Origin: Clostridia bacterium
Lineage (GTDB): Bacteria; Bacillota; Clostridia; Christensenellales; HGM11417
Direction of reading: 5' to 3'
Assembly (NCBI GenBank): GCA_017407365.1
Contig: JAFQWR010000001.1
Location: 1-15,659, forward strand
Length of the DNA: 15,659 nt
Notes under the pieces: generated by a model
What the model was told of the DNA's origin: nothing
Seen by the model: only the letters and a program-made list of their open reading frames with translations
Databases searched by the model: none
Shown here: positions 6,018-14,176 of the stretch, one piece after another
Layout of the letters: each line of letters opens with the position of its first letter
Position numbering within the stretch: the first letter of the stretch is position 1
Position numbers and translations under genes: made by a program

Positions 6018-6923
6018 ATGAAGCATTTATTAGGGCTTAAGGATGTAAGCCGTGACGAGATCATGGAGATTATGCAGACCGCCTCGAAAATGAAGGCTCT
6101 GCTACTTCGGGACGAAAAGAAGCTGAACGATCTGGAAGGAAAAACGGTGGTTACGCTGTTCTACGAAAATTCCACCCGTACGCGCGTGTCGTTCGAGCTT
6201 GCCGCAAAGTATATGTCTGCAAGCACGGTGCACGTAGCATCTGCCTCCAGCTCGGTGCAGAAGGGCGAAACGCTGCTCGACACCGGCAGAACGCTGGACG
6301 TGATGCGCACCGACGTCATCGTTATGCGCCACCCCATGGCAGGCGCGCCCCATCTTTTGTCGCAGCACGTGAAGGCGTCTGTCATCAATGCGGGCGACGG
6401 TATGAACGAGCATCCCACGCAGGCGCTGCTTGACCTTTTTACGCTGTACGAAAAATACGGCTCCTTCGAGGGGCTTAAGGTCGCCATCGTGGGTGATATT
6501 GCGCACTCCCGTGTGGCAAAGTCCAATGTGTTCGGCTTGAATAAATTGGGCGCGCAGGCGGTTTTATTTGCGCCTAAAACGCTGATGCCTCCCTGCTTCG
6601 AGCAGTTGGGTGCCAAGGTTGCCGCTTCAAGAGAAGAGGCTATTTCGGGCGCAGATGCCGTGATGGGGCTCCGCATTCAGCTCGAAAGGCAGAAGGGCGG
6701 TCTGTTCCCCTCGCTTGGCGAATATGCGCGCTTCTACGGTGTGGGTGAGGAGCAGATGAAGCTTGCCGCACCGCACGCCATTCTGATGCATCCCGGTCCT
6801 GTAAACCGTGGCGTAGAGCTTTCCAGTCAGGTAATTGACGCAGAATACAGCAAGATCGACGAGCAGGTGCTGAACGGTGTAGCCGTTCGTATGGCTCTGC
6901 TGTATCTGCTGACGAGAAACTAA
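6018..6923 (+). CDS. pyrB: Aspartate carbamoyltransferase catalytic subunit
   Basis: 301 residues, the usual length. It joins carbamoyl phosphate and L-aspartate to N-carbamoyl-aspartate, the committed step of pyrimidine synthesis, in the cytoplasm, normally as a trimer. The carbamoyl-phosphate site is intact: STRTR (52-56), SSVQKGE (78-84, with the catalytic Ser/Lys loop from the neighbouring subunit) and HPTQ (132-135). The C-terminal aspartate domain carries GLRIQLERQ and MHPGPVNRG. I start at ATG 6018 because AAAGGAGG (6003-6010) is 7 bases away; a TTG at 6012 is too close to that site. No pyrI follows, so the enzyme is probably of the unregulated B. subtilis type, with control left to transcription. 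The next gene begins 12 bases after its stop. Confidence 0.96.
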   Translation: MKHLLGLKDVSRDEIMEIMQTASKMKALLLRDEKKLNDLEGKTVVTLFYENSTRTRVSFELAAKYMSASTVHVASASSSVQKGETLLDTGRTLDVMRTDVIVMRHPMAGAPHLLSQHVKASVINAGDGMNEHPTQALLDLFTLYEKYGSFEGLKVAIVGDIAHSRVAKSNVFGLNKLGAQAVLFAPKTLMPPCFEQLGAKVAASREEAISGADAVMGLRIQLERQKGGLFPSLGEYARFYGVGEEQMKLAAPHAILMHPGPVNRGVELSSQVIDAEYSKIDEQVLNGVAVRMALLYLLTRN

Positions 6924-6935
6924 GGAGGGGCAGAT

Positions 6936-8213
6936 ATGCTGATTAAAAATGCAATGGTGCAGGGTAAGCAGGCGGACGTCCGTATCGAAAAGGGCGTCAT
7001 CGCAGAGATTGCCCCTGCAATAAAGGAATTAACGGGGGAAGAGGTTTTAGACGCCTGTGGCAAAACCCTGCTTCCTGCCTTTGTGGATATGCACGTGCAT
7101 CTGCGCGATCCCGGCTTGACCTACAAGGAGGACATCGCAAGCGGCTCCCGTGCGGCGGTGGCAGGCGGCTTTTCGGCAGTAGCCTGTATGCCCAATACCT
7201 CGCCCGTAAACGACTGTGCCGCAATCACCTCTTATATCAAAATGCGCGGCAAGGAGGTAGGCCTTACCAAGGTTTACCCCGTGGGCTGTATCAGTAAGGG
7301 TATGAAGGGAGAGGAGCTTGCAGGCATCGGCGGTATGCAGGCGGCAGGCGCTGTTGCGGTGAGCGACGACGGAAAGCCCGTCGAAAACGCAAACCTGATG
7401 CGCCACGCAATGGAATACGCCTCCGACTTCGATATGCCCGTGCTTTCGCACTGCGAGGACAAGCCCTTAGCCGAGGGCGGCTCGGTAAACGAGGGCTATT
7501 ACAGCACGCTGACAGGGCTTAAGGGTATTCCCGCGGCGTCTGAGGAGGTTATGGTTGCCCGCGAGATTTTACTTGCACAAACGCTTGGGCTTTCCGTGCA
7601 TCTGTGCCATATCTCCACCAAGGGAAGCGTAGAGCTGATCCGCCACGCAAAGGCGCAGGGCGTACGTGTAACGGCAGAAACCTGCCCCCACTACTTTGCC
7701 GCAGACGACAGCTGGGTGGAGGGCTTCGATACCAACACCAAAATGAATCCGCCTCTGCGTAGCAAGGAGGACGTTGCCGCCATCATCCGCGGCATTCAGG
7801 ACGGCACCATCGACGCCATCGTAACCGACCATGCGCCCCACCATCAGGACGATAAGCTTGTGGAATATCACCTGGCGGCGTTTGGTATCAGCGGTCTTGA
7901 AACCTCGTTTGCGCTGTGCTACACCTATCTGGTAAAAACGGGGCTCATTACCTTGGAAAGGCTTTCGGAGCTGATGACGAAAAACCCTGCCGAAATTTTA
8001 AGGATTCCCTACGGAAGGCTGGAGGCAGGTGCCGTAGCCGATCTCGTTCTGATAGATGAGAGCGCGGAATGGCAGGTAGATAAAAACGCCTTCTTCAGCA
8101 AGGGCAAAAACACGCCCTTCCACGGAAAGACGCTCACCGGTAAGGTGTACGCCACCGTGGTGGAGGGTGAAATCAAATACCAAAACGGAAAAATTACAGA
8201 AGGAGCAAAATAA
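6936..8213 (+). CDS. pyrC: Dihydroorotase, type I
   Basis: 425 residues, matching the long type I form of Bacillus-like bacteria and not the short E. coli form. It cyclises N-carbamoyl-aspartate to dihydroorotate. The amidohydrolase zinc site is visible: HVHLRDPG (His53, His55), VSDDGKPV, SHCEDK, HLCHIST, and VTDHAPHH with the catalytic Asp. The substrate loop DPGLTYKED follows the first motif. The Shine-Dalgarno site AAGGAGG (6922-6928) overlaps the pyrB stop, and ATG 6936 is 7 bases behind it, so pyrB and pyrC are closely coupled. The TAA of pyrC touches the pyrF ATG directly. Confidence 0.96.
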   Translation: MLIKNAMVQGKQADVRIEKGVIAEIAPAIKELTGEEVLDACGKTLLPAFVDMHVHLRDPGLTYKEDIASGSRAAVAGGFSAVACMPNTSPVNDCAAITSYIKMRGKEVGLTKVYPVGCISKGMKGEELAGIGGMQAAGAVAVSDDGKPVENANLMRHAMEYASDFDMPVLSHCEDKPLAEGGSVNEGYYSTLTGLKGIPAASEEVMVAREILLAQTLGLSVHLCHISTKGSVELIRHAKAQGVRVTAETCPHYFAADDSWVEGFDTNTKMNPPLRSKEDVAAIIRGIQDGTIDAIVTDHAPHHQDDKLVEYHLAAFGISGLETSFALCYTYLVKTGLITLERLSELMTKNPAEILRIPYGRLEAGAVADLVLIDESAEWQVDKNAFFSKGKNTPFHGKTLTGKVYATVVEGEIKYQNGKITEGAK

Positions 8214-9140
8214 ATGGATAAGCTGATTGAAAAGATCATTCAAACGCAAAACCCCTCGGTGGTTGGTCTTGACACCGACTTTGCATATCTTCCTGACGAA
8301 ATGCGTGCCGGTGTAACCGATTTTGAGGGTGCGGCAAAGGCGATCGTTGCCTTCAATAAGGCAATCGTGGATGAAATTGCAGACGTTGTGCCTGCCGTTA
8401 AGGTGCAGATCGCTTATTACGAAATGTACGGTGTTCACGGTATGCAGGCGTTTCTTGAAACCTGTGCGTATGCTAAGAGCAAGGGCATGGTTGTCATTGC
8501 AGATGCAAAGCGCAACGACATCGGCTCCACGGCGTCCTGCTATGCGAAGGCATTCCTTGGCAAAACGCCCGTAGAGGGGCAGCTTTATGCCGCATTCGAT
8601 GCAGATATGCTCACCGTAAACGGCTATCTCGGCACGGACGGTATCGCTCCCTTCGTAAAGGAATTAACCGAGGACAGCAAGGGTATCTTCGCCTTAGTAA
8701 AAACCTCCAACCCCTCCAGCGGCGAGCTGCAGGACCTCACTCTTTCCGACGGCAGAAAGGTATATGAGTGCATGGGCGATATGGTTGCCAAGTGGGGCGA
8801 GGGCAATATGGGTAAATACGGCTACACCGCTGTTGGCGCTGTGGTTGGCGCAACGCACAAAGAGCAGGCAGAGATTCTGCGTAAGCGCCTGCCCACCGTG
8901 TTCTTCCTGATTCCCGGCTACGGCGCACAGGGCGGCACGGCAGACGATCTTTCCGTTTGCTTCGACGAGCGCGGACTTGGCGGCGTGGTAAATTCCTCCC
9001 GTGGAATTTTGTGCGCATACCGCAAGGATGCCTACAAGGGTATGAGCTTTGCGGAGGCTGCAAGAGCGGCTTCCATCGATATGAAAAATGACATTCTGCG
9101 CGCAATGCAGGCACGCGGTATTCAAAGAATCGGAGGTTAA
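8214..9140 (+). CDS. pyrF: Orotidine 5'-phosphate decarboxylase, long (subfamily 2) form
   Basis: 308 residues. It decarboxylates OMP to UMP, the last step of the pathway, in a TIM barrel. The catalytic signature DAKRND lies at residues 97-102 (Asp97, Lys99, Asp102), with the first active-site lysine at about 63 (AVKVQ). The C-terminal phosphate-binding part reads IPGYGAQGG, then VNSSRGI. The roughly 300-residue length and the N-terminus with SVVGLDTDF match the second OMP decarboxylase subfamily, not the 230-residue form of B. subtilis. ATG 8214 follows the pyrC TAA with no gap, and AAGGAG (8200-8205) lies inside the pyrC end. Its place between pyrC and carA differs from Bacillus, where pyrF lies after pyrD. 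Confidence 0.95.
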   Translation: MDKLIEKIIQTQNPSVVGLDTDFAYLPDEMRAGVTDFEGAAKAIVAFNKAIVDEIADVVPAVKVQIAYYEMYGVHGMQAFLETCAYAKSKGMVVIADAKRNDIGSTASCYAKAFLGKTPVEGQLYAAFDADMLTVNGYLGTDGIAPFVKELTEDSKGIFALVKTSNPSSGELQDLTLSDGRKVYECMGDMVAKWGEGNMGKYGYTAVGAVVGATHKEQAEILRKRLPTVFFLIPGYGAQGGTADDLSVCFDERGLGGVVNSSRGILCAYRKDAYKGMSFAEAARAASIDMKNDILRAMQARGIQRIGG

Positions 9141-9145
9141 CGGCT

Positions 9146-10213
9146 ATGGCATATCTGACGCTTAGCGACGGAACGGAATACGAGGGCATTGGCTTCGGTT
9201 ACGAGGGCGACGCCGTTGGTGAGGTTGTTTTCAACACCGGTATGACGGGCTATCAGGAGCTGCTTACAGACCCTGCTTATCTCGGTCAGATCGTAAATAT
9301 GACGTATCCCCTGATCGGTAACTACGGTGTAAACCACGCAGATACCGAATCGGACGTGATTGCCGTAAGAGGTCTGGTGGTGCGTGACTATTGCGCAGTA
9401 CCCAGCAACTGGCAGTGCGAGGATACCTTAGACAGCTACTTAAAGCAGAATAAAATCGTTGCCATTCATGCAATCGATACGCGTGCGCTCACCAGAAAGC
9501 TGAGAAACTGCGGCACGATGGCAGGCATCATCACGCAGGAGCGCCCCACCAAGGAGCAGCTTGAAACGTTAAAGAGCTATAAGAGCGAGGCAAACGTCAT
9601 GCAGGCTACCTGCAAGGAGGCGTATGAGCTTATCGCAGAGGGCGAGCCCCGTGTGGCTATTTTAGATTACGGCTTAAAGCGTAACCTTTTGGCAAGCTTA
9701 AGATACGTTGGCATCAGCTACAGAGTGTTCCCCGCTTCCACCACCGCAGAGGAAATTATGGAATGGAATCCCGACGGCGTAATTTTAACCAACGGCCCCG
9801 GAGATCCCAAGGCGAACGAGTTCCAGATCAACGAAATCAAAAAGATGATCGGCAAGCTTCCCATCTGGGGTATTTGCCTGGGGCACGAGCTTTTGGCACT
9901 TGCCTACGGTGCAGATACGCAAAAGCTGAAATACGGCCACAGAGGCTCGAATCATCCCGTACGCGATCTGATGACGGGTAAGATGTATATCACCGGTCAG
10001 AACCACGGTTATGCTGTGGTAGAGGAGAGCGTAAAGGACTTTGCCAAGGTCAGCCACATCAACTGGAACGACCGCACGGTAGAGGGCCTTGTGTATAACG
10101 ACGGACTTTCCTTCTCGGTGCAGTTCCATCCCGAGGCAGGCCCCAGAGGCACGGGCTATTTGTTTGAACGCTTTGCAGAAATGCTTCGCTCGTACAAAGG
10201 AGGTAAAAACTAA
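9146..10213 (+). CDS. carA: Carbamoyl-phosphate synthase small (glutaminase) subunit
   Basis: 355 residues. The N-terminal CarA domain (about 1-150) is followed by a class I glutamine amidotransferase domain that frees ammonia from glutamine and channels it to CarB. The triad is present: Cys244 in GICLGHE, and His328 and Glu330 in QFHPE. GQNHGYAV (284-291) holds substrate contacts. One oddity is that the residue after GH is Glu248, where most CarA proteins have Gln, a position contacting the bound glutamine in E. coli (Gln273). The HPE loop is also a little short. GGAGGT (9132-9137) precedes ATG 9146 and overlaps the pyrF stop. The TAA overlaps the carB ATG by one base (TAATG), which implies tight coupling of subunit synthesis. 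It may serve arginine synthesis as well. Confidence 0.95.
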   Translation: MAYLTLSDGTEYEGIGFGYEGDAVGEVVFNTGMTGYQELLTDPAYLGQIVNMTYPLIGNYGVNHADTESDVIAVRGLVVRDYCAVPSNWQCEDTLDSYLKQNKIVAIHAIDTRALTRKLRNCGTMAGIITQERPTKEQLETLKSYKSEANVMQATCKEAYELIAEGEPRVAILDYGLKRNLLASLRYVGISYRVFPASTTAEEIMEWNPDGVILTNGPGDPKANEFQINEIKKMIGKLPIWGICLGHELLALAYGADTQKLKYGHRGSNHPVRDLMTGKMYITGQNHGYAVVEESVKDFAKVSHINWNDRTVEGLVYNDGLSFSVQFHPEAGPRGTGYLFERFAEMLRSYKGGKN

Positions 10214-11829
10214 TGCCCAGAGATTTATCAATCAAAAAGGTGCTTATCATCGGCAGTGGCCCCATCGCCATCGGTCAGGCCGCAGAATTCGACTACGCAG
10301 GCACGCAGGCGTGCCGTGCGCTCAAGCAAGAGGGCATCTATACCATTCTGGTTAACAGCAACCCTGCCACCATCATGACAGACCGTGATATGGCAGACGA
10401 GGTATATTTGGAGCCTCTTACCGTAGAGGTATTAAAAAACATCATCATCAAGGAAAAGCCCGACAGCATTCTGCCCACGCTTGGCGGTCAGACGGGCTTA
10501 AACCTTGCCTGTGAGCTTGCAGAAAGCGGCTTTTTAGAGGAGCAGGGCGTACGCCTTCTGGGCACCACGGTGGAATCCATCAAAAAGAGTGAGGACAGAG
10601 AGCTGTTCAAGGAAACGATGGAAGCCATCGGCGAGCCCTGCATCGACAGCGCAATCGTGCATACGGTAGAGGAGGCAATGGCTTTTGCCAAGGAAGCAGG
10701 CTATCCCTTAATCGTCCGTCCTGCCTACACCTTAGGCGGTACGGGTGGCGGTATGGCAGAAAACGATCATGAGCTTTACGAAACCTGCCGTCTGGGCCTT
10801 GCCGCAAGCCGTGTGCATCAGTGCTTAATCGAAAAATCGGTTGCCGGCTGGAAGGAAATCGAGTTCGAGATGATGCGCGACTCCGCAGACAACATCATCA
10901 CCGTTTGCAGCATGGAAAACTTAGACCCCGTTGGCATTCACACGGGTGACTCCATCGTTCTTGCGCCCAGCCAGACGCTGCGCGAAAAGGAATTCCAGAT
11001 GCTGCGTAAGGCAAGCATCAACATCATTGGCGAGCTTGGCATCTGCGGCGGCTGTAACGTGCAGTATGCGCTGGATACCGACAGCATGAAGTACGCTGTT
11101 ATCGAGGTAAATCCCCGTGTATCTCGTTCCTCCGCACTTGCATCTAAGGCAACGGGCTATCCCATTGCCAAGGTGGCTTCCCTTGTTGCCATCGGCTATA
11201 CCTTAGACGAAATCAAAAACGGCGTAACGGGCGCAACCTACGCTTGCTTCGAGCCCACGGTAGACTACGTGGTTTGCAAGTTCCCCCGTTGGCCCTTCGA
11301 TAAATTCACGGCGGCAGATAAGAGCCTCGGCACCCGTATGAAGGCAACCGGCGAGGTTATGAGCATCGGCGGCAATTTTGAGGCATCGCTTCTGAAAGCG
11401 CTCCGCTCGTTAGAGCTTGGGTACGATTCCACCGAGCATAAAAAATACGACAGTATGACGAGAGATCAGCTTTTTGTCAATCTTGTCAACAAGAGTGACG
11501 AGCGTCTGTTCTGCGTATGCGCCGCACTGAGAAGAGGTATTTCCATCGACCTCATCAACGAAATCACGCGCATCGACAAGTGGTTCCTCACCAAAATCAA
11601 ATCCATCGTAGATTGGGAAGAAAGCCTCAAGCGCGGTGGTATCGAAAGCTTAACGGCAGAAACGCTGAAGCATATCAAAAAGATGGGCTTCTCGGATACC
11701 GCCATTGCACGTTGGTGCAAAACCACCGAAAAGGAAATCCGCAAGCTGCGTAAGGGCTATGGCATTCTGCCCGTATACAAGATGGTAGATACCTGCGGCG
11801 CAGAGTTCGAGGCAATCAGCCCCTACTAA
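10213..11829 (+). CDS. carB: Carbamoyl-phosphate synthase large subunit, N-terminal half (carB interrupted by an in-frame TAA)
   Basis: 538 codons up to an in-frame TAA. This half holds the carboxyphosphate-forming ATP-grasp domain (about 1-400: IGSGPIAIGQ, RPAYTLGGTGGG, IEVNPRVSRSSALASKATG) and the oligomerisation domain (about 400-538, ending VDTCGAEFEAISPY). The family continues straight on after this point, and so does the DNA: in the same frame after the TAA comes YSTYEQEN and a complete second half to 13437. The two parts together span 1,074 codons, essentially the length of E. coli CarB (1,073). The interruption is a single codon where an aromatic residue, mostly Tyr, is expected, so TAC or TAT to TAA is one base change. 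The start is certain: AAAGGAGGT (10196-10204), 8 bases, ATG 10213. It is either a nonsense mutation, a consensus error, or a recoded site. Confidence 0.93.
   Translation: MPRDLSIKKVLIIGSGPIAIGQAAEFDYAGTQACRALKQEGIYTILVNSNPATIMTDRDMADEVYLEPLTVEVLKNIIIKEKPDSILPTLGGQTGLNLACELAESGFLEEQGVRLLGTTVESIKKSEDRELFKETMEAIGEPCIDSAIVHTVEEAMAFAKEAGYPLIVRPAYTLGGTGGGMAENDHELYETCRLGLAASRVHQCLIEKSVAGWKEIEFEMMRDSADNIITVCSMENLDPVGIHTGDSIVLAPSQTLREKEFQMLRKASINIIGELGICGGCNVQYALDTDSMKYAVIEVNPRVSRSSALASKATGYPIAKVASLVAIGYTLDEIKNGVTGATYACFEPTVDYVVCKFPRWPFDKFTAADKSLGTRMKATGEVMSIGGNFEASLLKALRSLELGYDSTEHKKYDSMTRDQLFVNLVNKSDERLFCVCAALRRGISIDLINEITRIDKWFLTKIKSIVDWEESLKRGGIESLTAETLKHIKKMGFSDTAIARWCKTTEKEIRKLRKGYGILPVYKMVDTCGAEFEAISPY
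11827..11829 (+). other. In-frame TAA inside carB at the inter-domain junction
   Basis: The codons run CCC TAC TAA TAC TCC ACC TAC, that is Ser-Pro-Tyr-stop-Tyr-Ser-Thr-Tyr with the preceding AGC. No frameshift is needed on either side. TAA also ends the repeat-protein gene, the GH43 gene, pyrB, pyrC, pyrF, carA, pyrK, pyrD and carB itself, so it is an ordinary stop in this genome. Confidence 0.9.
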
Positions 11830-11883
11830 TACTCCACCTACGAGCAGGAAAACGAAAGCAGCTGCTCCCCCAAGAAATCCGTT

Positions 11884-13437
11884 GTGGTTCTGGGTAGCGG
11901 CCCCATCCGTATCGGTCAGGGCGTAGAGTTTGACTATTGCTCCGTGCAATGCATCACCGCCTTGAAGGAGCAAGGCTACGAGGCAATCATCGTAAACAAC
12001 AACCCCGAAACGGTTTCTACCGACTTCGACGTTTCCGATAAGCTCTATTTCGAGCCGCTCACCCGTGAAGAGGTGTGGAATGTGCTTGAGCTGGAGCAGC
12101 CCGAGGGCGTTATCGTCCAGTTTGGCGGTCAGACGGCAATCAAGCTTGCTGCGGCTGTGGAGGAGGCAGGCTTCCCCATTCTCGGCACCACCGTGCAGAG
12201 CATCAACGACGCAGAAGACAGAGAGATGTTCGACGAGCTGTTAGAGCGTCTGCACATCGCACGTCCCCGCGGCAAAACGGTGTTCACCAAGGAAGAGGCA
12301 ATCGTAGCGGCAGAGGAGCTTGGCTATCCCGTGCTCGTTCGTCCCTCCTACGTGCTGGGCGGTCAGGGTATGGAAATTGCCTATACCGATCGCGATATCT
12401 CCGAATATATGGATATCGTATGCCGCAACAAGCAGGAGCACCCCGTTCTGATTGACCAATACATCAGCGGTAAGGAGCTCGAGGTAGACGCCATTTGCGA
12501 CGGCGAGGATATGCTGATTCCCGGTATTATGGAGCACGTAGAGCGTACGGGCGTTCATAGCGGCGACAGCATGAGCGTATATCCGCCCCTTTCGTTCGAC
12601 GACGAAATTATCGCACGCATCGTAGAGGTAACGCGCGCACTTGCGCTTGGCACCAACACGGTGGGCTTAATCAATATTCAGTTTATCTTAAAGGATCGCA
12701 ACCTGTATATCATCGAGGTAAATCCCCGCTCCTCGCGTACCGTTCCCTTCATCAGCAAGGTAACGGGCATCCCCATGGTGCGCCTTGCAACCCGTTGCTG
12801 TCTGGGTGAAAAATTAAAGGATATGGGCTTCGGCACCGGACTTTACAAAACGAGTAAGGTGTATGCGGTGAAGGTTCCCGTGTTCTCTAACGATAAGATC
12901 ACCGATCTTGAAATTTCGCTCAGCCCCGAAATGAAATCCACGGGCGAGGTATTGGGTCTTTCCACCGACTACGAGGAGGCTCTTTTAAAGGGCTTATACG
13001 CAAGCGGTGTGCGCAACTATCGCGGCACGGGCGTATTCATCTCCGTTTCCAACAACTATAAGGAGGAGATCCTGCCCATCGCCAAGGAGCTCACCCGTAT
13101 GGGCTGTAAGCTGTATGCCTCGGTAGGCACGGCGCAGGCTCTCGAAAAGGACGGAACGTATGCAGAGGTTGTAGGCAAGCTCACGCAGTGTGACGACATC
13201 AACCGCCTCATCCGCTCGGGCTCCGTAAAAATCATCATCAATACCCCCACCAAGGGCAGAGATTCTCGCAGTGACGGCTTTAAGATTCGCCGTATGGCAG
13301 TAGAGCAGGGCGCAACCTGCTTCACCTCGCTGGATACCGCGGCGGCGTTCGTTCGCGCATTGAAGCTCGGCAAAACGGATAAGGAGCTTTCGCTCTGCTC
13401 GCTCAAGGAGGTAGAACGCATCAATGCAACAGAATAA
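11884..13437 (+). CDS. carB: Carbamoyl-phosphate synthase large subunit, C-terminal half (same gene as carB, after the TAA)
   Basis: Homology resumes at 11830 directly after the stop. The only possible start codon before the conserved core is GTG 11884, with no real ribosome binding site (just AAGAAA), and starting there would trim the first strand of the domain. The half contains the carbamoyl-phosphate-forming ATP-grasp domain (GSGPIRIGQGVEFDYCS, RPSYVLGGQGM, IEVNPRSSRTVPFISKVTG) and a C-terminal MGS-like allosteric domain (about the last 140 residues: ASVGTAQAL, IINTPTKGRDSRSDG) where UMP or ornithine would bind. All motifs look intact, so there is no sign of decay beyond the one stop codon. 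Its last 14 bases overlap pyrK. If the stop is real, little of this half would be made unless by readthrough or reinitiation. Confidence 0.88.
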   Translation: MVLGSGPIRIGQGVEFDYCSVQCITALKEQGYEAIIVNNNPETVSTDFDVSDKLYFEPLTREEVWNVLELEQPEGVIVQFGGQTAIKLAAAVEEAGFPILGTTVQSINDAEDREMFDELLERLHIARPRGKTVFTKEEAIVAAEELGYPVLVRPSYVLGGQGMEIAYTDRDISEYMDIVCRNKQEHPVLIDQYISGKELEVDAICDGEDMLIPGIMEHVERTGVHSGDSMSVYPPLSFDDEIIARIVEVTRALALGTNTVGLINIQFILKDRNLYIIEVNPRSSRTVPFISKVTGIPMVRLATRCCLGEKLKDMGFGTGLYKTSKVYAVKVPVFSNDKITDLEISLSPEMKSTGEVLGLSTDYEEALLKGLYASGVRNYRGTGVFISVSNNYKEEILPIAKELTRMGCKLYASVGTAQALEKDGTYAEVVGKLTQCDDINRLIRSGSVKIIINTPTKGRDSRSDGFKIRRMAVEQGATCFTSLDTAAAFVRALKLGKTDKELSLCSLKEVERINATE

Positions 13438-14164
13438 CGTTACGGTTGTAAGCAATTACGCCATTGCAAAAAACGTAGTGCGACTGGATCTTCGGGTAGA
13501 GGGCAAGCTTCCCTCTATCACGCCCGGTCAGTTTTTAACGCTTTCTACGGGCAGGGGCGAGCAGCTGTTAAAGCGCCCCTTCGGCATTGCCGCATACGGC
13601 GATCAGACGGTTTCGGTGTGCTTCCAGATTGTGGGCGAGGGCACAAAAACGCTTGCTAAGGCGCCCGTGGGCACGCAGCTTGAGGCTGTGCTTCCCTTGG
13701 GTAACGGCTTCCCCTCGGGCTACAGAAAGGTGGCTTTGATCGGCGGCGGTGTGGGCGTGTTTCCCCTGATGAGCTTTGCAAAGACGCACGGCGTGGAATT
13801 CCGTTCCTTCCTTGGCTTCCGCAGTAAGGAATATGTTTGTTGCGAAAAGGAATTTCAGGCGTTTGGTGCGCTTTCCGTTTGCACCGATGACGGTAGCTAC
13901 GGGGCAAAGGGCAACGCAGTGGATCTGTTTTTTGAAAGTGGCTTCAAGCCCGATGCAATCTTTGCCTGCGGACCTCTTCCCATGTTCCGTGCGCTTAAAG
14001 CACGCTGTGAGGGCAGTGATATTCCCTGCTACGTCAGCTGTGAAGAGCGTATGGGCTGTGGCGTAGGTGCCTGCCTGGTATGCACCTGCGATACCCTTCT
14101 GGGCGGAAAAAAGCGCGTTTGTAAGGACGGCCCCGTTTTCCGTGTGGAAGAGCTGGTTTTATAA
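13424..14164 (+). CDS. pyrK: Dihydroorotate dehydrogenase B, electron transfer subunit
   Basis: 246 residues. PyrK passes electrons from the PyrD flavin through a 2Fe-2S cluster and FAD to NAD+. It has a ferredoxin-reductase-type FAD domain (RPFGIA at 51-56, replacing the commoner RPxSI), a nucleotide-binding loop GGGVGVFPL (107-115), and the cluster motif Cys212-x4-Cys217-x2-Cys220-x12-Cys233 followed by KDGPVF. ATG 13424 lies inside the end of carB (14-base overlap), with AAGGAGGT at 13405-13412, an 11-base spacer, slightly long. It is followed after 12 bases by pyrD, its partner in the heterotetramer. Confidence 0.94.
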   Translation: MQQNNVTVVSNYAIAKNVVRLDLRVEGKLPSITPGQFLTLSTGRGEQLLKRPFGIAAYGDQTVSVCFQIVGEGTKTLAKAPVGTQLEAVLPLGNGFPSGYRKVALIGGGVGVFPLMSFAKTHGVEFRSFLGFRSKEYVCCEKEFQAFGALSVCTDDGSYGAKGNAVDLFFESGFKPDAIFACGPLPMFRALKARCEGSDIPCYVSCEERMGCGVGACLVCTCDTLLGGKKRVCKDGPVFRVEELVL

Positions 14165-14176
14165 GGAGTGGCAATT

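Noticed and set aside
11827..11829. Genome-wide reassignment of TAA to an amino acid
   Set aside because: TAA ends nine genes in the window at the family-expected lengths, so it is a normal stop codon.
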